Part shown: positions 16,834-24,511 of the stretch, piece after piece
Numbering within the stretch: position 1 is the stretch's first letter
Layout: each line of letters begins with the position of its first letter
Assembly: GCA_046542355.1 (NCBI GenBank)
Contig: JBKHBN010000011.1
Location: 1-49,720 of the forward strand
Reading direction: 5' to 3'
From: UBA1672 sp046542355
GTDB lineage: Bacteria > Pseudomonadota > Alphaproteobacteria > Micavibrionales > Micavibrionaceae
DNA: 49,720 nt
Notes under the pieces: generated by a model
Database searches by the model: none
The model's input: the letters and a program-made list of their open reading frames with translations, nothing else
What the model was told of the DNA's origin: nothing
Made by a program: the position numbers and the translations under genes

Positions 16834-17131
16834 TTGGAACCTCGCATTTGTCAGGTGTTATTATAGGTTAGCATGCGCTTCCCAGTGTTGATTTTGTATA
16901 TAATATACTCGTATATATACGTAATTTCTCTTGGTTGCAATAGATATGCTTGATAGGCAGGTTTTATTATGTTGGGGGGTGATTTTGGGTGCGTTGATGT
17001 TTTGCTATAGTTGAACGAGCCGAGATAAGGTTTGGCGATCTGTATGGCTCGCTCTGGCAGTTTACAGCTTAGATCTGCTTTGTGTCTGGTATGTCTACCG
17101 GAGACAGGCAGGGTTGTGTTGCTGTTATGTT
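16834..17131. other. 298-bp gap with rhodanese promoter region
   Basis: No convincing gene is seen. The right half of the rhodanese control region holds a possible -10 box read leftward (ATTATA at 16860-16865) and the palindrome at 16896-16920. A second inverted repeat, GAACGAGCC (17013-17021) with GGCTCGCTC (17046-17054), has eight of nine matching positions but no following T run, so it is not a clear terminator. Confidence 0.4.
16896..16920. promoter_or_regulatory. A+T-rich palindrome upstream of rhodanese gene
   Basis: The 25-base segment begins GTATATA and ends TATATAC, perfect seven-base inverted arms, with near-symmetrical TA-rich sequence between. In several proteobacteria the sulfide-responsive repressor BigR binds TA-rich palindromes ahead of rhodanese genes; a role here is only an analogy. 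Confidence 0.35.
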
Positions 17132-17371
17132 TTACATGCCGGGACTCTGGATGTCGGGCGCTTCTCGTTGTTCATAGAATGCTTCCAAATTACCATCGCG
17201 GGCAGCTGCGTTCCTATCCCAGTATTCTTGCGCTACACCCGGTTCGCCTGTAGATACCAAACCGTGAGCTGCTTCGACTATTGGAGCCACTACCATTTCA
17301 TTAAATTTCTCAGTAATACTGCCCATGAAACTTAAGCCGCCCTCTTCAACAACATCGTGACCGTCTTCCAT
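17132..17371 (-). CDS. small acidic protein of unknown function (79 aa)
   Basis: The ATG at 17371 is preceded by AAGGAGGG at eight bases' spacing, one of the best Shine-Dalgarno sequences in the window, and by a promoter with a perfect TATAAT at 17415-17420. The frame is open further upstream to 17416, but that longer start would overlap the -10 box and put the Shine-Dalgarno inside the coding region, so it is rejected. The protein starts MEDGHDVVEEGG and has a helical middle (FNEMVVAPIVEAAHGLV) and a charged C-terminus. There is no signal peptide. No family was recognised. Confidence 0.6.
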   Translation of the reverse strand: MEDGHDVVEEGGLSFMGSITEKFNEMVVAPIVEAAHGLVSTGEPGVAQEYWDRNAAARDGNLEAFYEQREAPDIQSPGM

Positions 17372-17414
17372 AACATAACCCTCCTTGGCTATCATTTTAA
17401 TCTGTCTATGCACC

Positions 17415-17443
17415 ATTATACATGCAGATTTTTTTGTTTTCCA
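17415..17443 (-). promoter_or_regulatory. promoter of the small gene at 17132-17371
   Basis: Reading leftward, TGGAAA (17443-17438) and TATAAT (17420-17415) are 17 bases apart: a perfect -10 and a four-of-six -35. Transcription would begin near 17408, leaving a leader of about 37 nt that contains AAGGAGGG. Confidence 0.6.
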
Positions 17444-17755
17444 TATTTTTTATATTTTTTTAGGGATGGAATAAAGCCATGTGAATTCAGCGTTGCGATT
17501 GTATCTTGCATACGTATATTCAGGATACTATCTGGCTACGATGCCCTTCGGAGCTGTGATTAGAGCGTAAAAATTAAAATTGTGATGAATCAATGTGATG
17601 TACTTTTGTATGGGGAAAACTGCGAATCGTGCCTTGCGGGAGACGAGGGAGCGTGGTAGATTTTAGTCATTCAGTGAACAGGTTAACAAGGGTTAAGCGT
17701 ACGCCTCTAGACGTGCGTTTTTTGAAATATATTTCATACGGAAAGGTGCAAGAAG
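17444..17755. other. 312-bp gap upstream of bactofilin
   Basis: No gene is seen. The segment presumably contains the bactofilin promoter. Two TTAA half-sites six bases apart (17683-17686 and 17693-17696) in GGTTAACAAGGGTTAAG loosely resemble a CtrA box, whose usual spacing is seven, so the assignment is weak. Confidence 0.3.
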
Positions 17756-18661
17756 ATGTTTCATCGAGTGAAATCAGAGGTGCAGGACGCAGAACAAGAG
17801 GCGCAGCAAACTCAATCAGAGCAAACTCAATCAGAGCAATCACAGGATCAGGGAGAAGAGGTTCGTGGTCGCAACAGTCAGGACGAGCGTGAGAATAATG
17901 AAGAGACCATATCTCGTTCGCAGAAGTATAGTTTTACTCCATCAGTTAAAATACAGGAAAGCGAGAAGAGAATGGAACAAAAAGAAGATGAGCAGGTTCA
18001 AGGTAAGTATGCGCCAGTAAGAAGCGAGCGCAAGGCAGAGGAAGCTGCTCCTAAAGAGGAAGTACGCTCTCAGCGTTCTGCAGGGTATCAGCCTTCTGTT
18101 TCCCGTCCGGCTTATGCAGGGCCTTCATATGGATCTGCTTATGGCGCGATGTCTTCGCAAACAGGTGATGTCAGCCCCTATAGTGCTGGTGGTGCGGATC
18201 GTACTTTGACGATTGGGCGCGGCATTAATATGTCCGGTGAAATTGAGGCGTGTGACCATCTTTTGGTTGAGGGGACTGTAGAGGCGGCTCTTAAAGGAGC
18301 CAAGGTTCTTGATATTGCTGAAAGCGGTACGTTTTATGGGACTGTAGAAATTCAGGAAGCCACAATTGCCGGGCGTTTTGAGGGTGATATTACGGTTAAT
18401 GGCCGCCTTACCCTAAAGTCAACCGGTGTGATTACAGGCTCTATTGCTTATCGTGAGCTTGAGGTTGAAGCAGGTGCAGTTCTTGATGGCCGCATGACAC
18501 CTTTAAAGGAAGAAGTCGATCAAAAGAGTGTTGATCGTTACCGCACGGGAACAGAGGCTTCTGCGATGGCGAAAGTCGCGCCCAAGAAAGACGGTGTGAG
18601 AGCACCGGTCAATACTGAAGGGGCAGGTTTGTTCTCTAAGGCGCGTGCAAGCTATCAGTAG
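17756..18661 (+). CDS. bactofilin-family cytoskeletal protein
   Basis: Bactofilins polymerise without nucleotides into beta-helical filaments that organise cell-wall enzymes, stalks or chromosome proteins. The DUF583/bactofilin domain lies at about residues 155-255. It starts TLTIGRGINMSGEIE and continues through the six-residue beta-turn periodicity LLVEGTVEA, GTFYGTVEI, AGRFEGDITVNG and LTLKSTGVITGSI. The N-terminal 150 residues are long, polar and Gln/Glu-rich, predicted disordered, and include a 15-base tandem duplication (17807-17836) giving QTQSEQTQSEQ. A short charged tail follows the domain. The gene is monocistronic. The disordered head is longer than in most bactofilins. Confidence 0.9.
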   Translation: MFHRVKSEVQDAEQEAQQTQSEQTQSEQSQDQGEEVRGRNSQDERENNEETISRSQKYSFTPSVKIQESEKRMEQKEDEQVQGKYAPVRSERKAEEAAPKEEVRSQRSAGYQPSVSRPAYAGPSYGSAYGAMSSQTGDVSPYSAGGADRTLTIGRGINMSGEIEACDHLLVEGTVEAALKGAKVLDIAESGTFYGTVEIQEATIAGRFEGDITVNGRLTLKSTGVITGSIAYRELEVEAGAVLDGRMTPLKEEVDQKSVDRYRTGTEASAMAKVAPKKDGVRAPVNTEGAGLFSKARASYQ

Positions 18662-18682
18662 TTTTACATTTTAAGACCTACT

Positions 18683-18722
18683 ACGAGAAGGGCGGGGCTT
18701 TTTATGAGCTTCGTCTTTTTTG
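18683..18722 (+). terminator. possible terminator after bactofilin
   Basis: ACGAGAAG (18683-18690) can pair with CTTCGT (18709-18714), with a bulge, and CTTTTTT follows. The stem is imperfect but the T run and the position 20 bases after the bactofilin stop suit a terminator. Confidence 0.35.
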
Positions 18723-18760
18723 TTGGGGGTTGTCTGGTGGTTTGGTGGCTGAGGTTTTGT

Positions 18761-19402
18761 TCAGGGGCTTGTTTTATCTGTATATTGACAAAGGTCGCGC
18801 AGGGGGCAGGCAGGACAGCCCGGTTTGCGTGCCTTACATGTGTAGCGGCCATGTAAAATAAGCCAGTGGTGGGCGTGCAGGGCGAAGTCTTCCGGTATAT
18901 TTTGCAGCAGAGCTTTTTCAACGGCTTCAGGTGTTTTTCCCTTGGCCAGTCCTGTGCGGTTGGAAACGCGGAAGATGTGGGTGTCAACGGCCATTGTGGG
19001 TTGTTTAAATGCGACATTAAGGACGACATTGGCTGTTTTGCGGCCAACACCAGGCAGTTTGACCAGATCTTCCCGGCTTGAGGGGACTTGTCCGTTATGC
19101 TCTTTGACCAGAATTTCTGAGCTGGCGAGGATGTTTTTTGCTTTGTTGTTATAAAGGCCGATTGTTTTGATATGGTCTTTGAGCTTGTCTAGTCCCAGAT
19201 TCAGCATTTGTTTGGGGGTTTTAACTATTTTGAAGAGTTCTTTTGTGGCTTTGTTCACGCCGGCATCGGTTGATTGCGCCGAGAGCATAACGGCTATGAG
19301 CAGGGTGTACGCATTTGTATATTCCAGCTCACTTTGAGGATACGGATTGCGTGCTCGCAATCTTGAAAAAAACTCATGGATATCTTTTTGTTTCATTGGC
19401 AT
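18761..19402 (-). CDS. nth: endonuclease III (DNA glycosylase/AP lyase)
   Basis: Base-excision repair enzyme that removes oxidised pyrimidines and cleaves at the abasic site. The helix-hairpin-helix reads LPGVGRKTANVVLN, with the catalytic Lys in the nearby STDAGVNKATKEL block and the catalytic Asp in AVDTHIFRVSNR. The C-terminal 4Fe-4S cluster motif CKARKPGCPACPLRDLC gives C-x6-C-x2-C-x5-C. The frame is open up to 19447, but the first 15 codons read into the inverted repeat of the miniature element. ATG 19402 or ATG 19396 (MPMKQKDIHEF) is the likelier original start; neither has a strong Shine-Dalgarno. Confidence 0.93.
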   Translation of the reverse strand: MPMKQKDIHEFFSRLRARNPYPQSELEYTNAYTLLIAVMLSAQSTDAGVNKATKELFKIVKTPKQMLNLGLDKLKDHIKTIGLYNNKAKNILASSEILVKEHNGQVPSSREDLVKLPGVGRKTANVVLNVAFKQPTMAVDTHIFRVSNRTGLAKGKTPEAVEKALLQNIPEDFALHAHHWLILHGRYTCKARKPGCPACPLRDLCQYTDKTSP

Positions 19403-19429
19403 GATGTGTATGACTGTTCTTGTTTGTAG

Positions 19430-19707
19430 TTTAGATAGTGTCGTCACATGTTATGTACAATGCTGTTGCAATTTAAAAGCAAAGAATCAATTTTTTGGAT
19501 CGCAGGACATGCCGTAGCATATTCAAGAGACAAAAAAGCAGATAATTTGTTTTTAAATTGCAACCCGAAGGGCGCGGCAAATTTTTGTATCTAAGCCTTC
19601 AAACCGCTTGCCATTAGCTACGGCTAGTCCCTGCACGGTTTTCAGGCTTATCTCTTAAAAAATTTGCTCGCGCAGAATAGACATAACATGTGACGACACT
19701 ATCTAAA
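19430..19707. mobile_element. miniature inverted-repeat element with nested hairpins
   Basis: Perfect 27-base inverted arms (19430-19456 and 19681-19707) end in ACTATCTAAA reading outward from both sides, consistent with a TA target duplication at 19432-19433 and 19704-19705. Inside are two further palindromes. One has perfect 13-base arms TTGCAATTTAAAA (19466-19478) and TTTTAAATTGCAA (19551-19563). The other is a long imperfect hairpin (19572-19673) whose paired blocks are GCGCGGCAAATTTTT, AAGCCT and AACCG with their complements. No reading frame for a transposase fits, so this is a non-autonomous MITE-like element. Confidence 0.75.
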
Positions 19708-19739
19708 AGGGATAACAAAATTGTGTGGGAAAAGATAGA

Positions 19740-20273
19740 ATGAGCCCTTTAATAGAGCAAATTATATATGGGTTTTATGTTGGGGATCTGGGTGAGATGA
19801 TTATTGCCCAGAGTGACCTTGGATTATGCTGGTTGGGGTTTGTGCAAGAGGGTGGTGATAGAGCAGGGTCTTTTGCCCAGCTCAAGGCCAGGTTTCCCGA
19901 GGCTGCGTTGATGCAAAGTGATGCGGTTGCGGATAATCTGGGGCGGCGCTTGGTCCGCGCCTGGCAAGATGGGCGTGAGCGCGCTGTGGAAGTTGATTTG
20001 CGCGGGACGGATTTTCAGGTTGAAGTCTGGAATGCGCTTCGGGATGTTGGGCGCGGCTATGTGTGTTCTTATAGCGAGGTTGCTGATATGGTTATGCGTC
20101 CCAAGGCTGTGCGCGCTGTGGGGCGCGCTGTTGCTTGTAATCCTGTTTCCGTTATTGTTCCTTGTCACCGCGTTGTACAAAAGAGCGGGCGGATTGGCCA
20201 GTATGCGTGGGGTGAGGACTTAAAGCGCAGTTTGTTGATTGCTGAAGGTGTGGCAGAAACACTTCTACAGTAG
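19740..20273 (+). CDS. ogt: methylated-DNA--protein-cysteine methyltransferase
   Basis: Suicide repair protein that removes alkyl groups from O6-methylguanine or O4-methylthymine onto its own cysteine. The active-site motif IVPCHRVV is present near residue 142, preceded by the DNA-binding helix-turn-helix region SYSEVADMVMRPKAVRAVGRAVACNP and followed by GQYAWGEDLKRSLL. The N-terminal alpha/beta domain is typical. The 177 residues fit the Ogt type, with no AdaA domain. A GTG at 19725 is an alternative start. The gene begins just past the right arm of the miniature element, so its promoter is either inside that element or very short. Confidence 0.93.
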   Translation: MSPLIEQIIYGFYVGDLGEMIIAQSDLGLCWLGFVQEGGDRAGSFAQLKARFPEAALMQSDAVADNLGRRLVRAWQDGRERAVEVDLRGTDFQVEVWNALRDVGRGYVCSYSEVADMVMRPKAVRAVGRAVACNPVSVIVPCHRVVQKSGRIGQYAWGEDLKRSLLIAEGVAETLLQ

Positions 20274-20305
20274 GTCTTGATGTGCGTGGTCGGGGGGTTT
20301 GAATG

Positions 20306-21079
20306 TTAAAGATCAAGCACATCACGCATGGAGTATAATCCCGGTTCTTTGTTTTTGAGCCATGATGCTGCGCGCAAGGCTCCTTTTGCGAATAAGGTGC
20401 GGTTAGAGGCTTTGTGGCATAGCTCCAGACGTTCGCCTTCTCCCAAGAACATGACGTTGTGTTCTCCGACGACATCTCCACCACGGGCAACGGAAAAACC
20501 TATTTTCCCTTTTTCTCTGACGCCAAGTTTTCCGTGGCGTTCGAGTTGAGCCAGGTTTTCCAGTTTGTTGCCCCGGCCAATCGCTACAGCTTTTCCCAAA
20601 GCCAGCGCTGTGCCCGATGGAGCGTCAAGCTTGTATTTGTGATGTGATTCAAATATTTCTACGTCCCAGTCATCGGCTAATTGGGCAGCCGCTTTTTCGA
20701 CAAGCGCAAGGAGCATATTTACGCCGATACTCATATTTGCCGCGTAGACTATGGGAACATGGTTTGAAATGTCTTTGAGGGTTTCCTCATCTTCGGTGGT
20801 TAATCCGGTTGTGCCAATGACCAGTGCGGTTTTGTGCGCTTTGGCCAGTTTTGCATGGTTTAGTGTCCCTTCAGGCAGTGTAAAATCAATAACAACATCG
20901 GATTGCTTGAAAAGCTCTTCGGGTTTGTTTGTTATGAAATAGCTTTCTTTTGTTTTTGGGATGTGACGCGCTGCGCCGCCAGCCAGTGTCAAGCCTCGTT
21001 CTTCCCAGTCGCCGGACAGAAGTTCTTCGATTAACAGTTTTCCAACGCGGCCATTGCAGCCTACAATTCCCACTTTCAT
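20306..21079 (-). CDS. dapB: 4-hydroxy-tetrahydrodipicolinate reductase
   Basis: NAD(P)H-dependent reductase of the lysine and diaminopimelate pathway, supplying peptidoglycan precursor. The dinucleotide-binding site is VGIVGCNGRVGKLL at the N-terminus; the catalytic and substrate motif is ESHHKYKLDAPSGTALALG near residue 150. The 257 residues match. It lies 27 bases downstream of dnaJ on the same strand, the dnaK-dnaJ-dapB arrangement also known in other alphaproteobacteria. Confidence 0.96.
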   Translation of the reverse strand: MKVGIVGCNGRVGKLLIEELLSGDWEERGLTLAGGAARHIPKTKESYFITNKPEELFKQSDVVIDFTLPEGTLNHAKLAKAHKTALVIGTTGLTTEDEETLKDISNHVPIVYAANMSIGVNMLLALVEKAAAQLADDWDVEIFESHHKYKLDAPSGTALALGKAVAIGRGNKLENLAQLERHGKLGVREKGKIGFSVARGGDVVGEHNVMFLGEGERLELCHKASNRTLFAKGALRAASWLKNKEPGLYSMRDVLDL

Positions 21080-21106
21080 TGTATTAAAGCCTTTTTTCTT
21101 ATGGTT

Positions 21107-22267
21107 TTATTCGCTGAGATCATCCCAGAATTCACGTATTTTCTGGAAAAACCCGCTTGATTGCGGAGAGTTTGTGTTTCCAATAGTTGCATTGTTCATG
21201 GAGCTGTCCAGTTCCTTTAATAGCTCTTGTTGCTTTTTGTTGAGGTTAACGGGGGTTTCAACAAAGATCTCGATATACATGTCTCCGCGCCCGTCTGTCC
21301 GGATCATTTTTATACCCTTACCTCGTAAGCGGAACTGTTGCGCGGTTTGTGTTCCGGCAGGTATTTTTACCGTTGCGCGAGTTCCGTCAATTGTTGGCAC
21401 TTCTATTTCTCCGCCAAGGGCAGCGCGCGTTACGGTGATCGGGACGCGGCAAAACAGGTTGGCGCCGTCGCGCTGGAAGAGCTTGTGCGGTTTTACGTTA
21501 ATCATGACGTATAAGTCACCACGCGGCCCTCCACGAATGCCGGCTTCTCCTTCACCGCTCAGGCGTATGCGTCGCCCTGTTTCTACGCCGGGCGGAATTT
21601 TAACTTTGAGCGTTTTGCTTTTTTGTGTGCGTCCAGATCCGCCACATGCCTTGCACGGATTTTTGATGCTCACGCCTTCACCGCGGCAGCTTGGACAGGT
21701 TCGTTCGATTGTGAAAAAGCCTTGTTGCTGTCTCACGCGGCCAGCGCCGCCACATGTGTCGCAGGTATGGGTTGATGCACCCTCCGCAGAGCCTGATCCG
21801 TTGCATTGATCACATGTATCGTTGATAGGAATTTTAATTTTTGCCTGCTTTCCCTTGTGGGCTTCCTCAAGGGTCATATCCAGTGTGTATTGAAGGTCTG
21901 AGCCGCGCATGGGTCCTGGGCGTGAGCGTGCGCCTCCCCCCATGAAGTCCCCGAACATATCTTCGAAGATATCGGAGAAGGCTGCTCCGCCAAAACCGCC
22001 AGCAGCACCAAAACCACCGCCAGCACTGCCTCCCATAGAGCCGTCAAAGGCGCTGGAGCCATAGCGGTCATAGGCGGAGCGTTTTTGATCGTCTTTTAAA
22101 ATGTCATAGGCTTCGTTTATTTCCTTGAACTTTGCTTCTGCTTCCGGGTTGTCTTTATTTTGATCCGGATGGAATTTCATGGCCAGTTTACGGTAGGCTT
22201 TTTTGATTTCAGCAGCACTGGCATCGCTTTTAACCCCTAGGGTTTCGTAATAATCTTTCCCTGCCAT
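21107..22267 (-). CDS. dnaJ: chaperone protein DnaJ
   Basis: Co-chaperone that delivers substrates to DnaK and stimulates its ATPase. The J domain (about 1-70) has the HPD tripeptide in KFHPDQNKDN, followed by a Gly/Phe-rich linker (GSMGGSAGGGFGAAGGFGG). Four zinc-finger repeats follow: CDQCNGSG, CDTCGGAG, CPSCRGEG and CKACGGSG. The two C-terminal beta domains complete a 386-residue type I DnaJ. It is preceded by dnaK at 167 bases with a stem-loop between them. Confidence 0.97.
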   Translation of the reverse strand: MAGKDYYETLGVKSDASAAEIKKAYRKLAMKFHPDQNKDNPEAEAKFKEINEAYDILKDDQKRSAYDRYGSSAFDGSMGGSAGGGFGAAGGFGGAAFSDIFEDMFGDFMGGGARSRPGPMRGSDLQYTLDMTLEEAHKGKQAKIKIPINDTCDQCNGSGSAEGASTHTCDTCGGAGRVRQQQGFFTIERTCPSCRGEGVSIKNPCKACGGSGRTQKSKTLKVKIPPGVETGRRIRLSGEGEAGIRGGPRGDLYVMINVKPHKLFQRDGANLFCRVPITVTRAALGGEIEVPTIDGTRATVKIPAGTQTAQQFRLRGKGIKMIRTDGRGDMYIEIFVETPVNLNKKQQELLKELDSSMNNATIGNTNSPQSSGFFQKIREFWDDLSE

Positions 22268-22349
22268 TTTTTACAGCCCTTTTCTATTATTCCTCTATAC
22301 TTCTTTACGTTTTTGAATGATCCGTTTTAACTGATCAACGCAAGAAGGA

Positions 22350-22371
22350 GGGCGCTCTTGCAAGAGTGCCC
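22350..22371 (-). other. stem-loop between dnaK and dnaJ
   Basis: GGGCGCTCT and AGAGTGCCC are nine-base arms with one mismatch around a four-base TGCA loop. No T run follows in the transcribed direction, so it is more likely an mRNA-stability or processing element limiting dnaJ expression relative to dnaK than a terminator. Confidence 0.5.
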
Positions 22372-22434
22372 ACCATTGTTTGGTTATATATATGGATCAT
22401 AGACCATAATCTGCTGGCTCCTTGCCTAGCTGTA

Positions 22435-24384
22435 TTAGTCTTTATCCTGCGTTTCTTCTTCGATTTCAAGGTCTGTGAAGTCAGCATCGATGGTGTCGCT
22501 ATCGTCATCGCCGGATGTGCCGGTGGAGGCGTTCGCGCCTTGAGCATCGCTCGCTTCATTTTGTGCTGCTTCCTCCTCCTGCGCTTTGCGATAAGCGATC
22601 TCTCCGAGTTTCATACTGGCTTTGGAGAGTTCCTCGGTTTTGGCGTTGATCTCGTCTGTATCATCGTCATCCAGTACATCCCTGAGCGCTTTAATTGCGT
22701 TTTCGACGTTGCTTTTTTCGTCTTCGGGGATTTCATCTCCGAGATCTTCCATAGAGCTTTCAACAGAGTTTATCATAGATTCTGCTTTGTTTTTGGCTTC
22801 GACAAGATCGCGTTTTTTCTTATCGCTTTCGGCGTTTTCTTCTGCTTCCTTGACCATTTTGTCAATATCCTCATCGGATAGACCGCCGCCAGCTTGTATG
22901 CGGATTTGCTGCTCTTTGTTTGTGGCTTTGTCTTTTGCGGAGACATTGACAATGCCGTTAGCGTCAATGTCGAATGTCACTTCGACTTGCGGGATGCCAC
23001 GCGGGGCAGGCGGGATGCCAACAAGATCAAACTGGCCGAGCAGTTTGTTGTCAGCAGCCATTTCACGCTCTCCTTGAAATACGCGGATGGTCACGGCATT
23101 TTGGTTGTCCTCAGCGGTTGAGAATACCTGAGATTTTTTGGTCGGGATTGTCGTGTTGCGATCAATTAAACGTGTAAATACACCGCCCAGAGTTTCAATA
23201 CCCAGAGAAAGCGGGGTAACATCTAAAAGAAGAACGTCTTTAACATCGCCTTGCAATACGCCGCCTTGAATGGCTGCGCCGTTGGCAACCACTTCATCAG
23301 GGTTGACGCCTTTGTGCGGCTCCTTGCCGAAATAGTCTTTAACTGTTTCGATGACTTTAGGCATGCGGGTCATACCACCGACCATGACGATGTCATCAAT
23401 TTCCGAAGCCTTTAGGCCTGCATCTTTGAGCGCAGATTTAACCGGCTCGATTGTGCGTTTGATCAAATCCCCAACAATACTTTCCAGCTTGGCACGGCTT
23501 AGTGAGATTTGCAGGTGTTTGGGGCCAGATGAATCTGCAGTAATAAAGGGCAGGTTCACTTCGGTTTGTTGCGCGCTGGAGAGTTCGATTTTGGCTTTTT
23601 CCGCGGCTTCTTTTAGGCGTTGTAGCGCTACGCTGTCATTGCGCAGATCTATGCCTTGTTCTTTTTTAAATTCATCGGCCAGATATTCGATGATTCGCGC
23701 GTCGAAATCTTCACCACCGAGGAATGTGTCACCATTTGTGGCTTTTACTTCGAATACGCCATCACCCACTTCAAGGATAGAGACATCAAATGTACCACCA
23801 CCAAGGTCGTAAACAACAATCGTTCCTGTGGAGCTTTTGTCAAGACCGTATGCAAGAGCTGCGGCGGTTGGTTCGTTGATAATGCGCTCGACTTCCAGAC
23901 CAGCGATTTTTCCGGCGTCTTTCGTGGCTTGACGCTGAGAGTCGTTGAAGTAGGCTGGAACGGTGATAACTGCTTTTGTTACTTTCTCGCCCAAGAAGCT
24001 CTCGGCGGTTTCTTTCATCTTTTGTAAAACCATGGCCGATATTTGTGACGGGGCGTATTTCTCGCCATCTACTTTAACCCATGCGTCACCATTATCGCCC
24101 TTGACGATATCAAAGGGCGCATTTTCGCGCATTTCTTTAACCTGTTTGTCGCTGTAGGGGCGACCGATCAGGCGCTTGATGGCGTATAATGTATTTTTAG
24201 GGTTTGTGACAGCCTGACGTTTGGCGGGTTGCCCGACAAGGCGTTCCTCATCTTTTGTAAAGGCAACCATTGAAGGGGTGGTTCTTGATCCTTCTGTGTT
24301 TTCAATAACGCGTGGTTCCTTTCCGTCCATTACAGCGACACAAGAATTGGTCGTACCAAGGTCGATTCCAATAACTTTGCTCAT
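22435..24384 (-). CDS. dnaK: chaperone protein DnaK (Hsp70)
   Basis: ATP-dependent chaperone central to folding and heat-shock control. The nucleotide-binding domain starts IGIDLGTTNSCVAV and includes VYDLGGGTFDVSI and IVMVGGMTRMP. The substrate-binding domain and helical lid follow, and the protein ends in the acidic EEETQDKD-type tail. ATG 24384 is chosen: AGAGGAT lies seven bases ahead and MSKVIGIDLG is the conserved N-terminus; the frame is open to 24432 but that region is leader. At 649 residues the size is normal. grpE lies 127 bases upstream, and a possible TATAGT -10 box sits in the gap. Confidence 0.98.
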   Translation of the reverse strand: MSKVIGIDLGTTNSCVAVMDGKEPRVIENTEGSRTTPSMVAFTKDEERLVGQPAKRQAVTNPKNTLYAIKRLIGRPYSDKQVKEMRENAPFDIVKGDNGDAWVKVDGEKYAPSQISAMVLQKMKETAESFLGEKVTKAVITVPAYFNDSQRQATKDAGKIAGLEVERIINEPTAAALAYGLDKSSTGTIVVYDLGGGTFDVSILEVGDGVFEVKATNGDTFLGGEDFDARIIEYLADEFKKEQGIDLRNDSVALQRLKEAAEKAKIELSSAQQTEVNLPFITADSSGPKHLQISLSRAKLESIVGDLIKRTIEPVKSALKDAGLKASEIDDIVMVGGMTRMPKVIETVKDYFGKEPHKGVNPDEVVANGAAIQGGVLQGDVKDVLLLDVTPLSLGIETLGGVFTRLIDRNTTIPTKKSQVFSTAEDNQNAVTIRVFQGEREMAADNKLLGQFDLVGIPPAPRGIPQVEVTFDIDANGIVNVSAKDKATNKEQQIRIQAGGGLSDEDIDKMVKEAEENAESDKKKRDLVEAKNKAESMINSVESSMEDLGDEIPEDEKSNVENAIKALRDVLDDDDTDEINAKTEELSKASMKLGEIAYRKAQEEEAAQNEASDAQGANASTGTSGDDDSDTIDADFTDLEIEEETQDKD

Positions 24385-24511
24385 TTTAAATATCCTCTTT
24401 TTTTGCGGCGAATCTATAGCAACCTGCACCATGCAGCATTGTATTGATCCCCAAAGGTTTCATTTTCAGGAAGGGACTATAGCAAGGCTTGAAGACAAAA
24501 TCCAGTGTTCT

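Noticed and set aside
17372..17416. Longer start for the small gene at 17132
   Set aside because: The extra codons overlap the -10 box and contain the Shine-Dalgarno of the internal ATG.
17807..17836. Tandem 15-base repeat as a CRISPR-like or structured element
   Set aside because: Only two copies, inside the disordered part of the bactofilin coding region.
21054..21809. Long open frame on the plus strand inside dnaJ
   Set aside because: It is the reverse of a confident chaperone gene and has the Pro/Arg/Ser bias of antisense frames.
22350..22371. Stem-loop between dnaK and dnaJ as a terminator
   Set aside because: No T run follows on the minus strand, so intercistronic processing is likelier.
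24385..24432. Longer start for DnaK
   Set aside because: Conserved N-terminus MSKVIGIDLG and Shine-Dalgarno both point to 24384.
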